A DNA stretch of 64,000 nucleotides. It comes from Robbsia sp. KACC 23696 (GTDB lineage Bacteria; Pseudomonadota; Gammaproteobacteria; Burkholderiales; Burkholderiaceae). This document shows positions 26,962-36,293 of this stretch, in pieces (the stretch's first letter is position 1; each line of letters opens with the position of its first letter). The notes below the pieces were generated by a model that made no database searches, had not been told where the DNA came from, and saw nothing but the letters and a program-made list of their open reading frames with translations. The translations under genes were made by a program, and so were the position numbers. The stretch lies in assembly GCF_039852015.1 (NCBI RefSeq), contig NZ_CP156626.1:1212249-1276248 (forward strand). The letters are read 5' to 3'.

Positions 26962-28026
26962 ATGCCCATCGTCTCGATGCGCCAACTGTTGGACCACGCC
27001 GCTGAAAACGGTTACGGCCTGCCGGCTTTCAACGTCAACAACCTCGAGCAAGTCCAGGCGATCATGGAAGCCGCGAACGCGGTGAACGCGCCGGTGATCA
27101 TGCAGGCATCGGCCGGCGCGCGTAAATACGCGGGCGAAGCCTTTCTGCGCCATCTGATCGAAGCGGCGGTGGAAGCCTATCCGCATCTGCCGGTCGTGAT
27201 GCACCAGGATCACGGTCAATCTCCGGCCGTGTGCATGGCGGCGATCCGTAGCGGCTTCTCCAGCGTGATGATGGATGGTTCGCTGGAAGCGGACGGCAAG
27301 ACGGTCGCGTCGTACGAGTACAACGTCGAGACGTCGCGCAAGGTGGTCGAGCTTGCGCACTCGATCGGCGTGACGGTGGAAGCCGAGCTGGGCGTGCTGG
27401 GCTCCCTGGAAACGATGAAGGGCGACAAGGAAGACGGTCATGGTGCGGAAGGCACGATGACGCGTGAACAGCTGCTGACGGATCCGGAGCAGGCTGCCGA
27501 CTTCGTGCGCCAGACCGGTTGCGATGCATTGGCGATCGCGATCGGGACGTCGCACGGCGCGTACAAGTTCACGAAGAAGCCCACGGGCGACATCCTGTCG
27601 ATTTCGCGTATCAAGGAAATCCACCGTCGTATTCCGAACACGCACTTGGTGATGCACGGTTCGTCGTCGGTGCCGCAGGAACTGTTGGCGGAAATCCGCG
27701 AGTTCGGCGGCGACATGAAGGAAACCTACGGCGTGCCGGTCGAGGAAATCCAGGAAGGCATCAAGAACGGCGTGCGCAAGATCAATATCGATACCGATCT
27801 GCGCCTGGCGATCACCGGTGCCTTGCGTCGCTACTTCGTCGAAAACCCGTCTAAATTCGATCCGCGCGACTACCTGAAGCCGGCCCGGATTGCCGCATCG
27901 CAAGTCTGTAAAGACCGCTTCATCGCGTTCGGTTGCGAAGGACAAGCCGGCAAGATCAAGCCGATTTCGCTGGAAAAGATGGCCGAGCGCTATAAGGCCG
28001 GTGAGCTGAACCAAGTCGTGAAATAA
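26962..28026 (+). CDS. fba: Fructose-bisphosphate aldolase, class II
   Basis: 354 residues of the class IIB/CbbA type. Zinc and substrate residues are seen in [52 protein letters not shown] and INIDTDLRL. It splits fructose 1,6-bisphosphate in glycolysis and runs in reverse in gluconeogenesis. A strong AAAGGAGA precedes the ATG. The short AT-rich stretch just upstream (26936-26951) could hold its own -10, so it may be transcribed both with pgk-pyk and alone. Confidence 0.97.
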   Translation: MPIVSMRQLLDHAAENGYGLPAFNVNNLEQVQAIMEAANAVNAPVIMQASAGARKYAGEAFLRHLIEAAVEAYPHLPVVMHQDHGQSPAVCMAAIRSGFSSVMMDGSLEADGKTVASYEYNVETSRKVVELAHSIGVTVEAELGVLGSLETMKGDKEDGHGAEGTMTREQLLTDPEQAADFVRQTGCDALAIAIGTSHGAYKFTKKPTGDILSISRIKEIHRRIPNTHLVMHGSSSVPQELLAEIREFGGDMKETYGVPVEEIQEGIKNGVRKINIDTDLRLAITGALRRYFVENPSKFDPRDYLKPARIAASQVCKDRFIAFGCEGQAGKIKPISLEKMAERYKAGELNQVVK

Positions 28027-28115
28027 GCGTTGAGCTGCGATTCGTGGCGCTAAGCCAGGAATCGATCGCGACGCCGACTGGGCGCGCCTTGGCTTAACGG
28101 CCCTGCCGCCCCGAT

Positions 28116-28168
28116 GCACTGCATCCCATGGGTCGGACCGATGTCCGGCTTATCGGGTGCAGTGCGCG
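28116..28168 (+). terminator. Imperfect stem-loop downstream of fba
   Basis: GCACTGCATCCC at 28116-28127 pairs, with one mismatch, with GGGTGCAGTGC at 28155-28165; an inner CGGAC-CGAT-GTCCG hairpin is in the loop. The following GCGTTT is a weak T-run. It could end fba transcription. Confidence 0.4.
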
Positions 28169-28171
28169 TTT

Positions 28172-28264
28172 GGGGGGGGCGGATGCGGTTGCGCAAATGT
28201 CTTGCGAAGTCAATCATTTAGTATGACATAGTAATTTACATAAAAACCTAAGCGAATTTAGGTC
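28172..28264 (+). promoter_or_regulatory. G8 tract and AT-rich upstream region with inverted repeat
   Basis: A run of eight G (28172-28179) is followed by an AT-rich stretch (28208-28275) unlike the surrounding GC-rich DNA. ACCTAA (28247-28252) and TTAGGT (28259-28264) form a perfect 6-bp inverted repeat about 67 bases before the protease start. This is a candidate regulated, perhaps phase-variable, promoter of the S8 protease gene. Confidence 0.4.
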
Positions 28265-28330
28265 TTGTCTTATAGAAAGAACGCCGTCGCGCCCTCAATA
28301 ATCAGCTTATTTTTAGCGAGTGGCCGAAAA

Positions 28331-30778
28331 ATGCGTTTCATAAGAAAACTGGGCGTGGTCTCGGTCACCGGGGCATTCATTCTCACTTCGACGCTTGCTG
28401 GCTGCGGCGGCGGGGGCGACGCGAACAAGCCTGCATCGGACGAAAATACTCCCTTGCAAAATGATAAGGAGGCTCCGGCGAAACAGGGCGACGCCGCCGA
28501 GCAGGAGCGCATCAACGGACTTGCGCAGAAAGCCAGAGAAGAAGCGGCACGGTTGGTCGAGCAGCGGAAGGCGCAAGAAGAGCAGGACCGTCAGACCGAG
28601 CAGCGGAAGGCGCAGGAAGAGCAGGAGCGTCTGGCCGCGCTGCGGAAGGCGCAAGAAGAGCAGGACCGTCAGACCGAGCAGCGGAAGGCGCAGGAAGAGC
28701 AGGAGCGTTTGGCCGCGCAGCAGAAGGCGCAAGAAGAGCAAGAGCGTCTGGCCGCGCTGCGGAAGGCGCAAGAAGAGGTGGACCGTCTGGCAGCGCTACA
28801 GAAAGCGAAGGACGAAGCGGCACGGGTCGCCTTGCAAGATCAACAAGAACGAGAACGACGCATCAACGTCGCAGCGAAGACGTTGTCGGATCGAAGCAAG
28901 GAGACAACACTGGCCCTGGCCGATGACATGCTTAAAAAGCACGATACCGGCGAAATCGGCACCCGTTTGAGAGCCGCGTCCGCGCAAGCGCAGCAAATTC
29001 AAACCGAGCTTCATTCGAAGGACGTCGTCAAGGACGAGGCGTTGCTCCTCCGGATACAGAATGCAAAGCAAACGTTGGCGACACTGTTGGACGAACGACG
29101 CAAATGGATTGCAGACGCACCAGCACGTGACGAGCAGAAACGATTGAAGGTCCAGCAGGAACAGGAGGCTAGGGAGGCGCAAAAAGCGCGAGAGGCGGAA
29201 GAAGCGCGGGCAAAGGCCCGGCGCGAAGCGGACGAGCGGCGCCGACAGCTTTTGGCGAAGCAGGAGCCCGATTTCTGTAATCCGGCTTCCGTGATGACTT
29301 ACGCCAGCGGTGCTGCGGAAGATCCGTCGCAGGCGCTGACGCAAATCACGATCACCTTACAGCCGCAGGGCCAGAACGACGACGCGGAGGGGAATCGCGT
29401 GCGTGTCGACGCCGTACTCAAACGGGCGCTCAAGATGCATGCCGACGGTGCGCGCGACGGCGATCTCGGTGGCGCATTGATGCTGACGCGCGCGATCGAC
29501 CAACAAGCGGTCAAGATCGATCGCTTCCTTCCCGATGGCAGTGCGGTGATCACGCTGGGGCAACGCGTGCCGAGTCGAGAAGTGCAGCGTCTGCTCGACT
29601 ATATCGTCAGCGATCCCGACGTATTCGCCGCCGATCCGGACAGTGAAATCGTCGAGCACTACATCACCGCAGACCCAGGGACCGGGGCGTCTGTCGACGA
29701 TCCGCGATGGCACTTGACGCGAATCAAAGCAGACGCAGCCCTGGCACTGCTGCCGGACGATGCTGCGCGTCAGGCGGTCGCGACGGCGGTGATCGACAGT
29801 GGATGGGTCAAGCATAGGTCGCTGACAGCATCCAGATACGAAGGCGGGGCGAATTTCTCGGCAATGCGTAAGACTTCACCGACCGCCCAGCAATTTCGGA
29901 ACGTCGGGTTGATCGATCCGTCGGGGAATTCCGACGTAGACGACTTCTTCCATGGCACCGGTGTGGCGGGATTCATCGGCGCATCGACGACGCCGTCCAT
30001 ACCGGGTATCACGGCGAATGGCGTCAATCCGGGAAGCCGCCTGCTGCCGGTGATGATGGGCACCATGGGTCTCTTGATGCACAAGGACATGGCCAGCGAT
30101 ATGAGCGAAGCCATTTACTGGGTCGCGGGGAAGCCGGTCCCATCGTATGGCCCTCAGATGGTCAAGGTGCGTGTGATAAACATCAGCTTGGGCCGACCGA
30201 CGAATGACCCGCGTAGTCGCGTCTTGGTGGCATGCCCCGCACCGTTGCAGCAGGCGATCACGTATGCAAACGCGCAGGGAATCTCCGTGGTCACCTCGGC
30301 AGGAAATAATGATTCGCCCGCATCGTGGTCTATTCCAGGCAATTGCGATGGTGTCATCGTTGTCGGCGGTACCGATGTCAACGATCGTCGTTTCCTGCGG
30401 CCTCAACGAAAATATGCGGGCAGCGCCTATGGGAAAGCCGTGACGATCAGTGCGCCGGCCGATGATGTCTGGTCGGTCACGATCGACAGTGCCTTCACGG
30501 TAAATGGCCGAGTAGCCAGCCGTACACCGATCGACGGGACGGAGTTCCAAACCAAGGTCATCGGCACCAGTTTTTCTTCGCCGCAAGTGGCCGGTGTCAT
30601 CTCTCTGATGCTGGCGGCCAACCCGACCTTACGTCCGGACGAAATCAAGACCATACTGACGGACTCCGCCAATAAAACGATGCAAGACCTCCCGGATATC
30701 TGTCAGCGTCCGCCCGGTGCCGGTATTCTCGATGCCGAAGCCGCCGTGAAACGGGCGCGAAACGGGACCGCCGGCTAA
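28331..30778 (+). CDS. S8 (subtilisin-like) serine protease, lipoprotein with coiled-coil repeats
   Basis: 815 residues. A lipoprotein signal ends in the lipobox LAGC (C25), then a GGGG stretch. Residues about 78-168 hold seven 13-residue repeats of the QRKAQEEQDR type, predicted as a charged coiled coil; a second KAREAEEARAKARREADE stretch lies near 275-300. The C-terminal subtilase domain has the triad D489 (AVIDSGW), H541 (FHGTGVAG) and S747 (GTSFSSPQVAG), and PDSEIVEHYITADPG before it, as in extracellular subtilases. It is likely a membrane-anchored, surface or periplasmic protease with unknown targets. The frame opens at 28265, but ATG 28331 starts the signal peptide. It sits between fba and purC. 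Confidence 0.88.
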   Translation: MRFIRKLGVVSVTGAFILTSTLAGCGGGGDANKPASDENTPLQNDKEAPAKQGDAAEQERINGLAQKAREEAARLVEQRKAQEEQDRQTEQRKAQEEQERLAALRKAQEEQDRQTEQRKAQEEQERLAAQQKAQEEQERLAALRKAQEEVDRLAALQKAKDEAARVALQDQQERERRINVAAKTLSDRSKETTLALADDMLKKHDTGEIGTRLRAASAQAQQIQTELHSKDVVKDEALLLRIQNAKQTLATLLDERRKWIADAPARDEQKRLKVQQEQEAREAQKAREAEEARAKARREADERRRQLLAKQEPDFCNPASVMTYASGAAEDPSQALTQITITLQPQGQNDDAEGNRVRVDAVLKRALKMHADGARDGDLGGALMLTRAIDQQAVKIDRFLPDGSAVITLGQRVPSREVQRLLDYIVSDPDVFAADPDSEIVEHYITADPGTGASVDDPRWHLTRIKADAALALLPDDAARQAVATAVIDSGWVKHRSLTASRYEGGANFSAMRKTSPTAQQFRNVGLIDPSGNSDVDDFFHGTGVAGFIGASTTPSIPGITANGVNPGSRLLPVMMGTMGLLMHKDMASDMSEAIYWVAGKPVPSYGPQMVKVRVINISLGRPTNDPRSRVLVACPAPLQQAITYANAQGISVVTSAGNNDSPASWSIPGNCDGVIVVGGTDVNDRRFLRPQRKYAGSAYGKAVTISAPADDVWSVTIDSAFTVNGRVASRTPIDGTEFQTKVIGTSFSSPQVAGVISLMLAANPTLRPDEIKTILTDSANKTMQDLPDICQRPPGAGILDAEAAVKRARNGTAG
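28562..28834 (+). repeat. Seven in-frame 39-bp repeats in the S8 protease gene
   Basis: Seven consecutive 13-codon units encode QRKAQEEQDRQTE, QRKAQEEQERLAA, LRKAQEEQDRQTE, QRKAQEEQERLAA, QQKAQEEQERLAA, LRKAQEEVDRLAA and LQKAKDEAARVAL. The first five or six are nearly identical in DNA, so copy number could vary by slippage or recombination without breaking the frame. Confidence 0.85.
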
Positions 30779-30799
30779 CGCAAGGGGTGACAGGGGGGC

Positions 30800-30852
30800 G
30801 GGGCCGAATATAGGTGGTCTGTTTACACCACGTTCTGAGCGATTTCGGCCCC
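30800..30852 (+). terminator. Two-level stem-loop between the S8 protease gene and purC
   Basis: GGGGCCGAA (30800-30808) pairs with TTCGGCCCC (30844-30852); inside, GTGGT (30814-30818) pairs with ACCAC (30827-30831). No T-tract follows. It could terminate the protease transcript or be part of the purC leader. AAAGTATTAAAATACG at about 30862-30877 may hold the purC -10. Confidence 0.4.
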
Positions 30853-30948
30853 CCGTCGGGCAAAAGTATTAAAATACGCCGTTTTCGCCCCCGGACCCGG
30901 CCAATGCGTGGCCCGGCGGCCTCCCGGACGACGACAGGAAGGACCCCC

Positions 30949-31842
30949 ATGCCCTCGACGCTTTACGAATCGACAATCCGCTCGCTGCCGCTGCTCGGCC
31001 GTGGCAAGGTCCGCGAAAATTACGCGGTCGACGACGACAAGCTGCTGATTGTTACCTCGGACCGCCTTTCGGCGTTCGACGTCGTCATGGGTGAACCGAT
31101 CCCCGCCAAGGGACGCGTGCTGAACCAACTGTCCGATTTCTGGTTCGCCAAGCTCGGCCACATCGTCCCGAATCACCTGACCGGCATCGCGCCGGAATCG
31201 GTGGTCGCAGCCGATGAGATCGACCAAGTGTCGGGTCGTGCCGTCGTGGCGCGCCGCCTGAAGCCAATCCTGATCGAGGCGGTCGTGCGCGGCTATCTGG
31301 CCGGCAGCGGTTGGAAGGAATATCAGGCGGATCAATCGGTTTGCGGCGTTAAGCTCCCGGCCGGTCTGCGCAACGCGGAAAAACTCCCGCAACCGATTTT
31401 CACGCCGGCCGCCAAGGCCGAACTCGGCGAACATGATGAAAACATCACGTTCGACGATGCAGCCAAGCGCGTGGGTGGCGATATCGCCGAGCAGATCCGC
31501 GACATCGCGATCAAGCTTTACACGGAAGCGTCGGCATTCGCCGCCACGCGCGGTATCATCATCGCCGACACGAAGTTCGAATTCGGCCTCGACGACGCCG
31601 GTCGCATCGTGCTGATGGACGAAGTGTTGACCGCCGATTCCTCGCGTTTCTGGCCGGCCGACGAGTACCAGGTAGGCTCGAATCCCCCGTCTTTCGACAA
31701 GCAGTTTGTCCGCGACTGGCTGGAAACGCAGCCCTGGGGCAAGACCGCACCGGCACCGGCACTGCCGGCCGACGTGATTGCCAAGACGTCGGAAAAGTAC
31801 ATCGAAGCGTTGACCCGCGTAACTGGCCAGGCCCTGCGCTGA
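30949..31842 (+). CDS. purC: Phosphoribosylaminoimidazole-succinocarboxamide synthase
   Basis: 297 residues. SAICAR synthetase motifs are clear: [68 protein letters not shown] and [13 protein letters not shown]. It joins CAIR and aspartate in purine synthesis. AGGAAGGA precedes ATG 30949; the frame is open upstream but lacks similarity. It starts a purC-purE-purK block in the same direction. Confidence 0.97.
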   Translation: MPSTLYESTIRSLPLLGRGKVRENYAVDDDKLLIVTSDRLSAFDVVMGEPIPAKGRVLNQLSDFWFAKLGHIVPNHLTGIAPESVVAADEIDQVSGRAVVARRLKPILIEAVVRGYLAGSGWKEYQADQSVCGVKLPAGLRNAEKLPQPIFTPAAKAELGEHDENITFDDAAKRVGGDIAEQIRDIAIKLYTEASAFAATRGIIIADTKFEFGLDDAGRIVLMDEVLTADSSRFWPADEYQVGSNPPSFDKQFVRDWLETQPWGKTAPAPALPADVIAKTSEKYIEALTRVTGQALR

Positions 31843-31928
31843 AATCGGCAGCAGTACGCTTGAAGCGTGACAGCCGGCGCATGACGCCGGCTGTCCGCCG
31901 TCCGACTCCCCCAAATTGACTTGCAGCA

Positions 31929-32447
31929 ATGAGCGAACAACAAACAGCCAAGCCGCCGGTGATCGGCGTCGTGATGGGTTCCAATTCAGATTGGGACGTG
32001 ATGCGTCACGCGGTGGCGGTGCTGAAGGAATTCGGCATTGCCCATGAAGCGAAAGTCGTCTCCGCGCATCGGATGCCGGACGAGATGTTCGCCTATGCGG
32101 AAAGCGCCCGCGCCCGAGGGCTGCGCGCGATCATCGCCGGTGCCGGCGGTGCCGCGCACCTGCCGGGCATGCTCGCCGCCAAGACCACGGTGCCGGTACT
32201 CGGCGTGCCGGTGGCAAGTAAGTATCTGCGCGGCGTGGACTCCTTGCACTCGATCGTGCAAATGCCGAAGGGCGTTCCCGTGGCGACGTTTGCCATCGGC
32301 GAAGCCGGTGCCGCCAACGCCGCGCTGTTCGCGGTGTCGCTGCTGGCCGCCGATGCACCGGACATCCTCGAGCAGCTTGAGGCATTCCGTGTGAGGCAAC
32401 GCAAGGCGGCGGAAGCCATGACGCTGCCGCTCGACGAGGAAGCGTGA
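31929..32447 (+). CDS. purE: N5-carboxyaminoimidazole ribonucleotide mutase PurE (class I)
   Basis: 172 residues. [41 protein letters not shown] and the catalytic-histidine region are typical of class I PurE. It converts N5-CAIR to CAIR. It lies 86 bases after purC and its stop overlaps the first possible purK start (GTGA), suggesting coupling. Confidence 0.97.
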   Translation: MSEQQTAKPPVIGVVMGSNSDWDVMRHAVAVLKEFGIAHEAKVVSAHRMPDEMFAYAESARARGLRAIIAGAGGAAHLPGMLAAKTTVPVLGVPVASKYLRGVDSLHSIVQMPKGVPVATFAIGEAGAANAALFAVSLLAADAPDILEQLEAFRVRQRKAAEAMTLPLDEEA

Positions 32448-32449
32448 TC

Positions 32450-33670
32450 GTGAGTACCGATAACGTCCTACATCGCAAAGTGCTGCCGGGCGCCTGGCTC
32501 GGCGTGCTGGGCGGCGGTCAGCTTGGCCGCATGTTCTGTCACGCGGCGCAGGCGATGGGCTATAAGGTCGCCGTGCTGGAGCCGGATGCCGGCAGTCCCG
32601 CGGGCATGGTTGCCGATCGCCATATCCAGGCGCAATACGACGATCCGGACGCCCTCGAAACGCTGGCGCAATTGTGCGAAGCGGTAACCACCGAGTTCGA
32701 AAACGTGCCGGCCGCAGCGTTGGACAAGCTTGCCGAGACGGTGCGCGTGAGTCCGCCGGGACGTGCGGTGGCCATCGCGCAGGACCGCATCGCCGAGAAA
32801 CAGTTTCTGGCGCAATGTGTCGGTGTCGCACCGCATCGCGTGATCGAATCGCAAACGGCACTCGATGCGCTGGACGACAGTGCGTTCAACGGCGTGCTCC
32901 CCGGCATCCTGAAAACCGCCCGCATGGGGTATGACGGCAAGGGGCAGATTCGTGTCGCGACGGTGCAGGAAGTACGCGATGGCTTCGCCCAGTTGGGTGG
33001 CGCTGCCTGCATCCTGGAAAAGCGTCTGTCGCTGGACTACGAAGTGTCGGCGCTCGTCGTGCGCGGCGCGGACGGCGCCACGGTGGTCTATCCAATCGCA
33101 CAGAACACGCATATCGACGGCATCCTCGCGGAAACCGTCGTGCCCGCGCCCAAGCTGGATCTGATGACCGGCGGCTTGAGCCAGGCCCGCCTGGCGGCGC
33201 AGATCGCCGATCAGGCGCGCACGATCGTGACGGCGCTCGGCTATGTCGGCGTGCTGTGCATCGAGTTCTTCGTGTTGACCGATGGCACGCTGGTCGCAAA
33301 CGAGATGGCGCCGCGGCCGCACAACTCGGGGCACTATACGATCGACGCCTGCGTGACGAGCCAGTTCGAGCAGCAGGTGCGGGCCATGACCGGTTTGCCG
33401 CTCGGCGATACCCGGCAGCATTCGCCGGCGGTGATGCTGAACGTGTTGGGCGATATCTGGTTTCAGAGCGGCAACGGCGAGACGGCACGCACGCCGGCCT
33501 GGGACATGGCTGCAGCGTTGCCCGAGGTGCATATCCATCTGTACGGCAAGGAAGCCGCACGGAAGGGCCGCAAGATGGGCCATATCACCGCGACGGGGCC
33601 CGATGCCGCCAGCGCAAAGCAGCGCGCCCGTCAGGTCGCGCAGGACCTCGGTCTGCCGACCGTCGTTTGA
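32450..33670 (+). CDS. purK: N5-carboxyaminoimidazole ribonucleotide synthase PurK
   Basis: About 406 residues, ATP-grasp fold. [17 protein letters not shown] begins the nucleotide-binding domain; [14 protein letters not shown] and [26 protein letters not shown] hold the ATP-grasp and metal residues. It carboxylates AIR with bicarbonate and ATP. GAGGA at 32436-32440 lies 9 bases before GTG 32450 and only 3 before GTG 32444 (which overlaps the purE stop), so 32450 is preferred. A terminator follows. Confidence 0.96.
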   Translation: MSTDNVLHRKVLPGAWLGVLGGGQLGRMFCHAAQAMGYKVAVLEPDAGSPAGMVADRHIQAQYDDPDALETLAQLCEAVTTEFENVPAAALDKLAETVRVSPPGRAVAIAQDRIAEKQFLAQCVGVAPHRVIESQTALDALDDSAFNGVLPGILKTARMGYDGKGQIRVATVQEVRDGFAQLGGAACILEKRLSLDYEVSALVVRGADGATVVYPIAQNTHIDGILAETVVPAPKLDLMTGGLSQARLAAQIADQARTIVTALGYVGVLCIEFFVLTDGTLVANEMAPRPHNSGHYTIDACVTSQFEQQVRAMTGLPLGDTRQHSPAVMLNVLGDIWFQSGNGETARTPAWDMAAALPEVHIHLYGKEAARKGRKMGHITATGPDAASAKQRARQVAQDLGLPTVV

Positions 33671-33693
33671 GCAAGGCGGTAGGCGCCGCCCGA

Positions 33694-33721
33694 GCGCGGC
33701 GTTTTACGCGCCGCGCCTTTT
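33694..33721 (+). terminator. Rho-independent terminator after purK
   Basis: GCGCGGCG (33694-33701) and CGCCGCGC (33709-33716) form an 8-bp stem, followed by CTTTT. It lies 24 bases after the purK stop and ends the purCEK unit before the convergent dacB. Confidence 0.75.
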
Positions 33722-33741
33722 AGCGCGCGGCGCGCTTGCCG

Positions 33742-35460
33742 TCACTGCGGCTGGTTATACACCCACTCCAATAGCGCATCGTGCGCGGCGCCGCCGAGGG
33801 ACGAGCGCGGGTCGTTGATGAAACTCACCACCAGATAGGGATGCCCGTTCGCGGCATAGACAAAGCCGGCGATCGCACGCACATTCGATAGCGTGCCGGT
33901 CTTGATCTGCGCATGTCCGGCAATCGGGCTGCGTACCAGACGGTGACGCATCGTGCCATCGACGCCGACCGTCGGCAGGGAATCGATCAGCGGTTGGGCA
34001 ACCGGGCTATGGAAGGCCGAGTCCAGCATTTCACCCATCGTATCGGTGCTGATCCGCGCATCGCGTGCCAGCCCCGAGCCGTTGTCGATGACCAGACCGT
34101 CGGTTTCGATCTTGTTCTTCCGCAGCCAGCGCTTGACGACGGTATCGGCACCGTCCAAGGTTGCCGGCGGTTTGAACGCAACCGCGCCGATGGTCAGGTA
34201 GATATTCCGCGCCATCGTGTTATTGCTGACCTTGTTCATGCTCTTGACGATGTCGGTCAAGGTCGGGCTCTGATGCGCGGCGATACGCCGTGCGGCCACC
34301 GGGATCGTCGCCTCGCGTATCGCGCCGTTGAACGTGCCGCCGGCCTGCTGCCACAAGGCAAGGAAGCCGCCCGAGAAGAAGCGGGTGGGGTCCATCACGG
34401 CGATGTTGTTTTGCATCGGGCCGCAACGTAGCGACAGCGGCCCCTGGAAATCCACATTCAACGTGCCGTCGGGGCCATTGCTGATATGCGGTTGCGCGGC
34501 GGCCGTGCTGCGGCAGGGACCGCGGAACGGCCGGATATCGTTGGTGACGCGCAATTGCGACAGCGGCGGCGTGATGGACACTTGCGCATGGCCGTCGACA
34601 TCGGGCTCGACGTTGATCGTCAACGATTTGAACGCATACAGCAAAGCGTCCGGACCGACGTTATACGGCGCATCGGTCGATTCGTCGATGATGTCGGCGC
34701 TGGCGGTCGAGGGATCGAAGTAATTCTTGTCGAGCACCAGATCGCCGTTGATGCGGTTGATACCGGCGGCGCGAATCTGATTGATCAGGTCCACCAACTG
34801 CTCGGGAACGAGGAAGGGATCGCCGGTGCCCTCGATATACAGATTGCCGTTCAGCACGCCGTTTTGCACTTGACCGTCGATGAAGGCCGACGTGGTCCAG
34901 CGGTAATCCGCACCCAGCATCGACAGGCTGGCGTAGGTCGTCAGCGTTTTCATCGTCGAGGCCGGCGCCATCGGGCGCTGCGTGTCGTAATCGAGCACGC
35001 GCTGATTCGTGTCCAGGCGCACCACCAGGGCGCTGACCGATGAGACCGGGATATGCCCCAGTGCCAGTCCGCGCATCACCGCCGGCGGCAAGGGGCCGGC
35101 AGGCACGTCGATGTGACGGCCGCGCGCGGGAACGCTGGCGGCACGGGCGTTAAGACGCGCCGTGGACTCGGCCGCCGCGACGCGCGCCTTTGGCGACGGT
35201 TCGTCGGACCGTCGGGCGCGCGCGTGACGCTTCTTCGGCGTGTCGGCGTGGGCCGCGACGCGCACGACGTGCGCCCCGTGGCGCTTCTCCGTCGGCGTGG
35301 CCGTTGTTTGCGCCGCCGACGCGTTCAACGCGGCGCAGGCCAAGGCGAGCGCCGTGACGGCAGAGGCGGCCGCGCGTGGCGGCGATCCGACGAGGGCCCG
35401 CACACGGCCGGCCGCAGCGGGAGGAAAACGGAAAGGCGACAAACCGGAAAAACGCAGCAC
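33742..35460 (-). CDS. dacB: D-alanyl-D-alanine carboxypeptidase/endopeptidase (PBP4, DacB)
   Basis: 572 residues, including a long N-terminal part: a signal-like hydrophobic stretch near 33-50, then a basic, Ala-rich linker to about 120. The S13 transpeptidase fold has the active-site motif PASTMK (S168, K171), the second motif SNN in VSNNTMARNIY, and the third, KTG in HAQIKTGTLSN. It trims or cuts peptide cross-links of murein in the periplasm. The start is GTG 35460 with no strong ribosome site; no better in-frame start is seen. It is convergent with purK. Confidence 0.93.
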   Translation of the reverse strand: MLRFSGLSPFRFPPAAAGRVRALVGSPPRAAASAVTALALACAALNASAAQTTATPTEKRHGAHVVRVAAHADTPKKRHARARRSDEPSPKARVAAAESTARLNARAASVPARGRHIDVPAGPLPPAVMRGLALGHIPVSSVSALVVRLDTNQRVLDYDTQRPMAPASTMKTLTTYASLSMLGADYRWTTSAFIDGQVQNGVLNGNLYIEGTGDPFLVPEQLVDLINQIRAAGINRINGDLVLDKNYFDPSTASADIIDESTDAPYNVGPDALLYAFKSLTINVEPDVDGHAQVSITPPLSQLRVTNDIRPFRGPCRSTAAAQPHISNGPDGTLNVDFQGPLSLRCGPMQNNIAVMDPTRFFSGGFLALWQQAGGTFNGAIREATIPVAARRIAAHQSPTLTDIVKSMNKVSNNTMARNIYLTIGAVAFKPPATLDGADTVVKRWLRKNKIETDGLVIDNGSGLARDARISTDTMGEMLDSAFHSPVAQPLIDSLPTVGVDGTMRHRLVRSPIAGHAQIKTGTLSNVRAIAGFVYAANGHPYLVVSFINDPRSSLGGAAHDALLEWVYNQPQ

Positions 35461-35669
35461 GAAAGATCAACTCGACTGAAAGGGACCGGCGGCAGGCGGC
35501 GGTCGGGAGAGGATCGGACATTGTAGACATAAGTTGCCGCTGCTGGCTTACATGCGGCTTGCTCGCGCGCGGCAATTCGCCTCCTTTCGTGACAATTCGT
35601 TAGGGCCTTGCGCGAGCGGTCGGTCGGCACGCTACACTCCCCACTTCGTTTGCTCCGTCTCATGCCGCC

Positions 35670-36293
35670 ATGCAGGCCCCTTTGAAAATCTATTTGGCCG
35701 GACCCGATGTGTTTTTTCGCGATCCGATTGCCCGTGGCGCGGCGTTGCGCGCGCGTTGCGCCGCTTTCGGCTTCGCGGGCCATTTCCCGTTGGACGCGGC
35801 GCTGCCGCCCGACGCGGACGACATCGTGCAGCCGGACGGCAGTACCGCTTTGCCGCCGACGCCGGGGAGCGCGATGCGTATCTATCGCGCGAATATCGCC
35901 CTGCTGCGCGGCTGCGACGCCGTCATGGCCAATGTGCAGGATTTTCGCGGCGCCGAGCCCGATTCCGGCACCGTCTTCGAAATCGGCTATGCGGTGGCGC
36001 TGGGGCTCCCCGTCTGGGCCTATGGCGCACCGGACAAGCCGATCAGCGAGCAGGTGGCCCACGACGCAGCGGGGCGGGATAGCGCGGACTGGCAGGTCGA
36101 GGACTTTGGCTTGCCGCGTAATCTGATGCTGTCTTGCTCGAGCCGTGTGGTTGCGGGCGGCGTCGATGCCTGCTTGGCGGATATGCGGGCGGTGCTGATT
36201 GCACGGACCCAGCCTTTCGTGCCGGGCTGGATAGGCGCTAACTGGGACAGGGGCGCAACGCAGGCCGATGCGATGCCCGAGGGAGCACGATAA
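35670..36293 (+). CDS. Nucleoside 2-deoxyribosyltransferase-like protein
   Basis: 207 residues. IYLAGPDVFFRD begins the fold, and DSGTVFEIGYAVALGLPVWAY holds the catalytic glutamate (about E111), as in the nucleoside 2-deoxyribosyltransferase family. It may exchange bases between deoxynucleosides or cleave deoxynucleotides in salvage. The stop (36291-36293) directly touches the ATG of the response regulator, so the two are probably translated together, an unusual link between nucleotide salvage and a two-component system. Confidence 0.85.
   Translation: MQAPLKIYLAGPDVFFRDPIARGAALRARCAAFGFAGHFPLDAALPPDADDIVQPDGSTALPPTPGSAMRIYRANIALLRGCDAVMANVQDFRGAEPDSGTVFEIGYAVALGLPVWAYGAPDKPISEQVAHDAAGRDSADWQVEDFGLPRNLMLSCSSRVVAGGVDACLADMRAVLIARTQPFVPGWIGANWDRGATQADAMPEGAR

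Noticed and set aside
26638-28119. Minus-strand open frame of 493 codons opposite the end of pyk and fba
   Set aside because: Composition is that of a reverse-strand shadow and it spans two conserved genes.
28562-28834. Repeat array considered as CRISPR
   Set aside because: The units are in-frame, contiguous and lack variable spacers; they encode a coiled coil.
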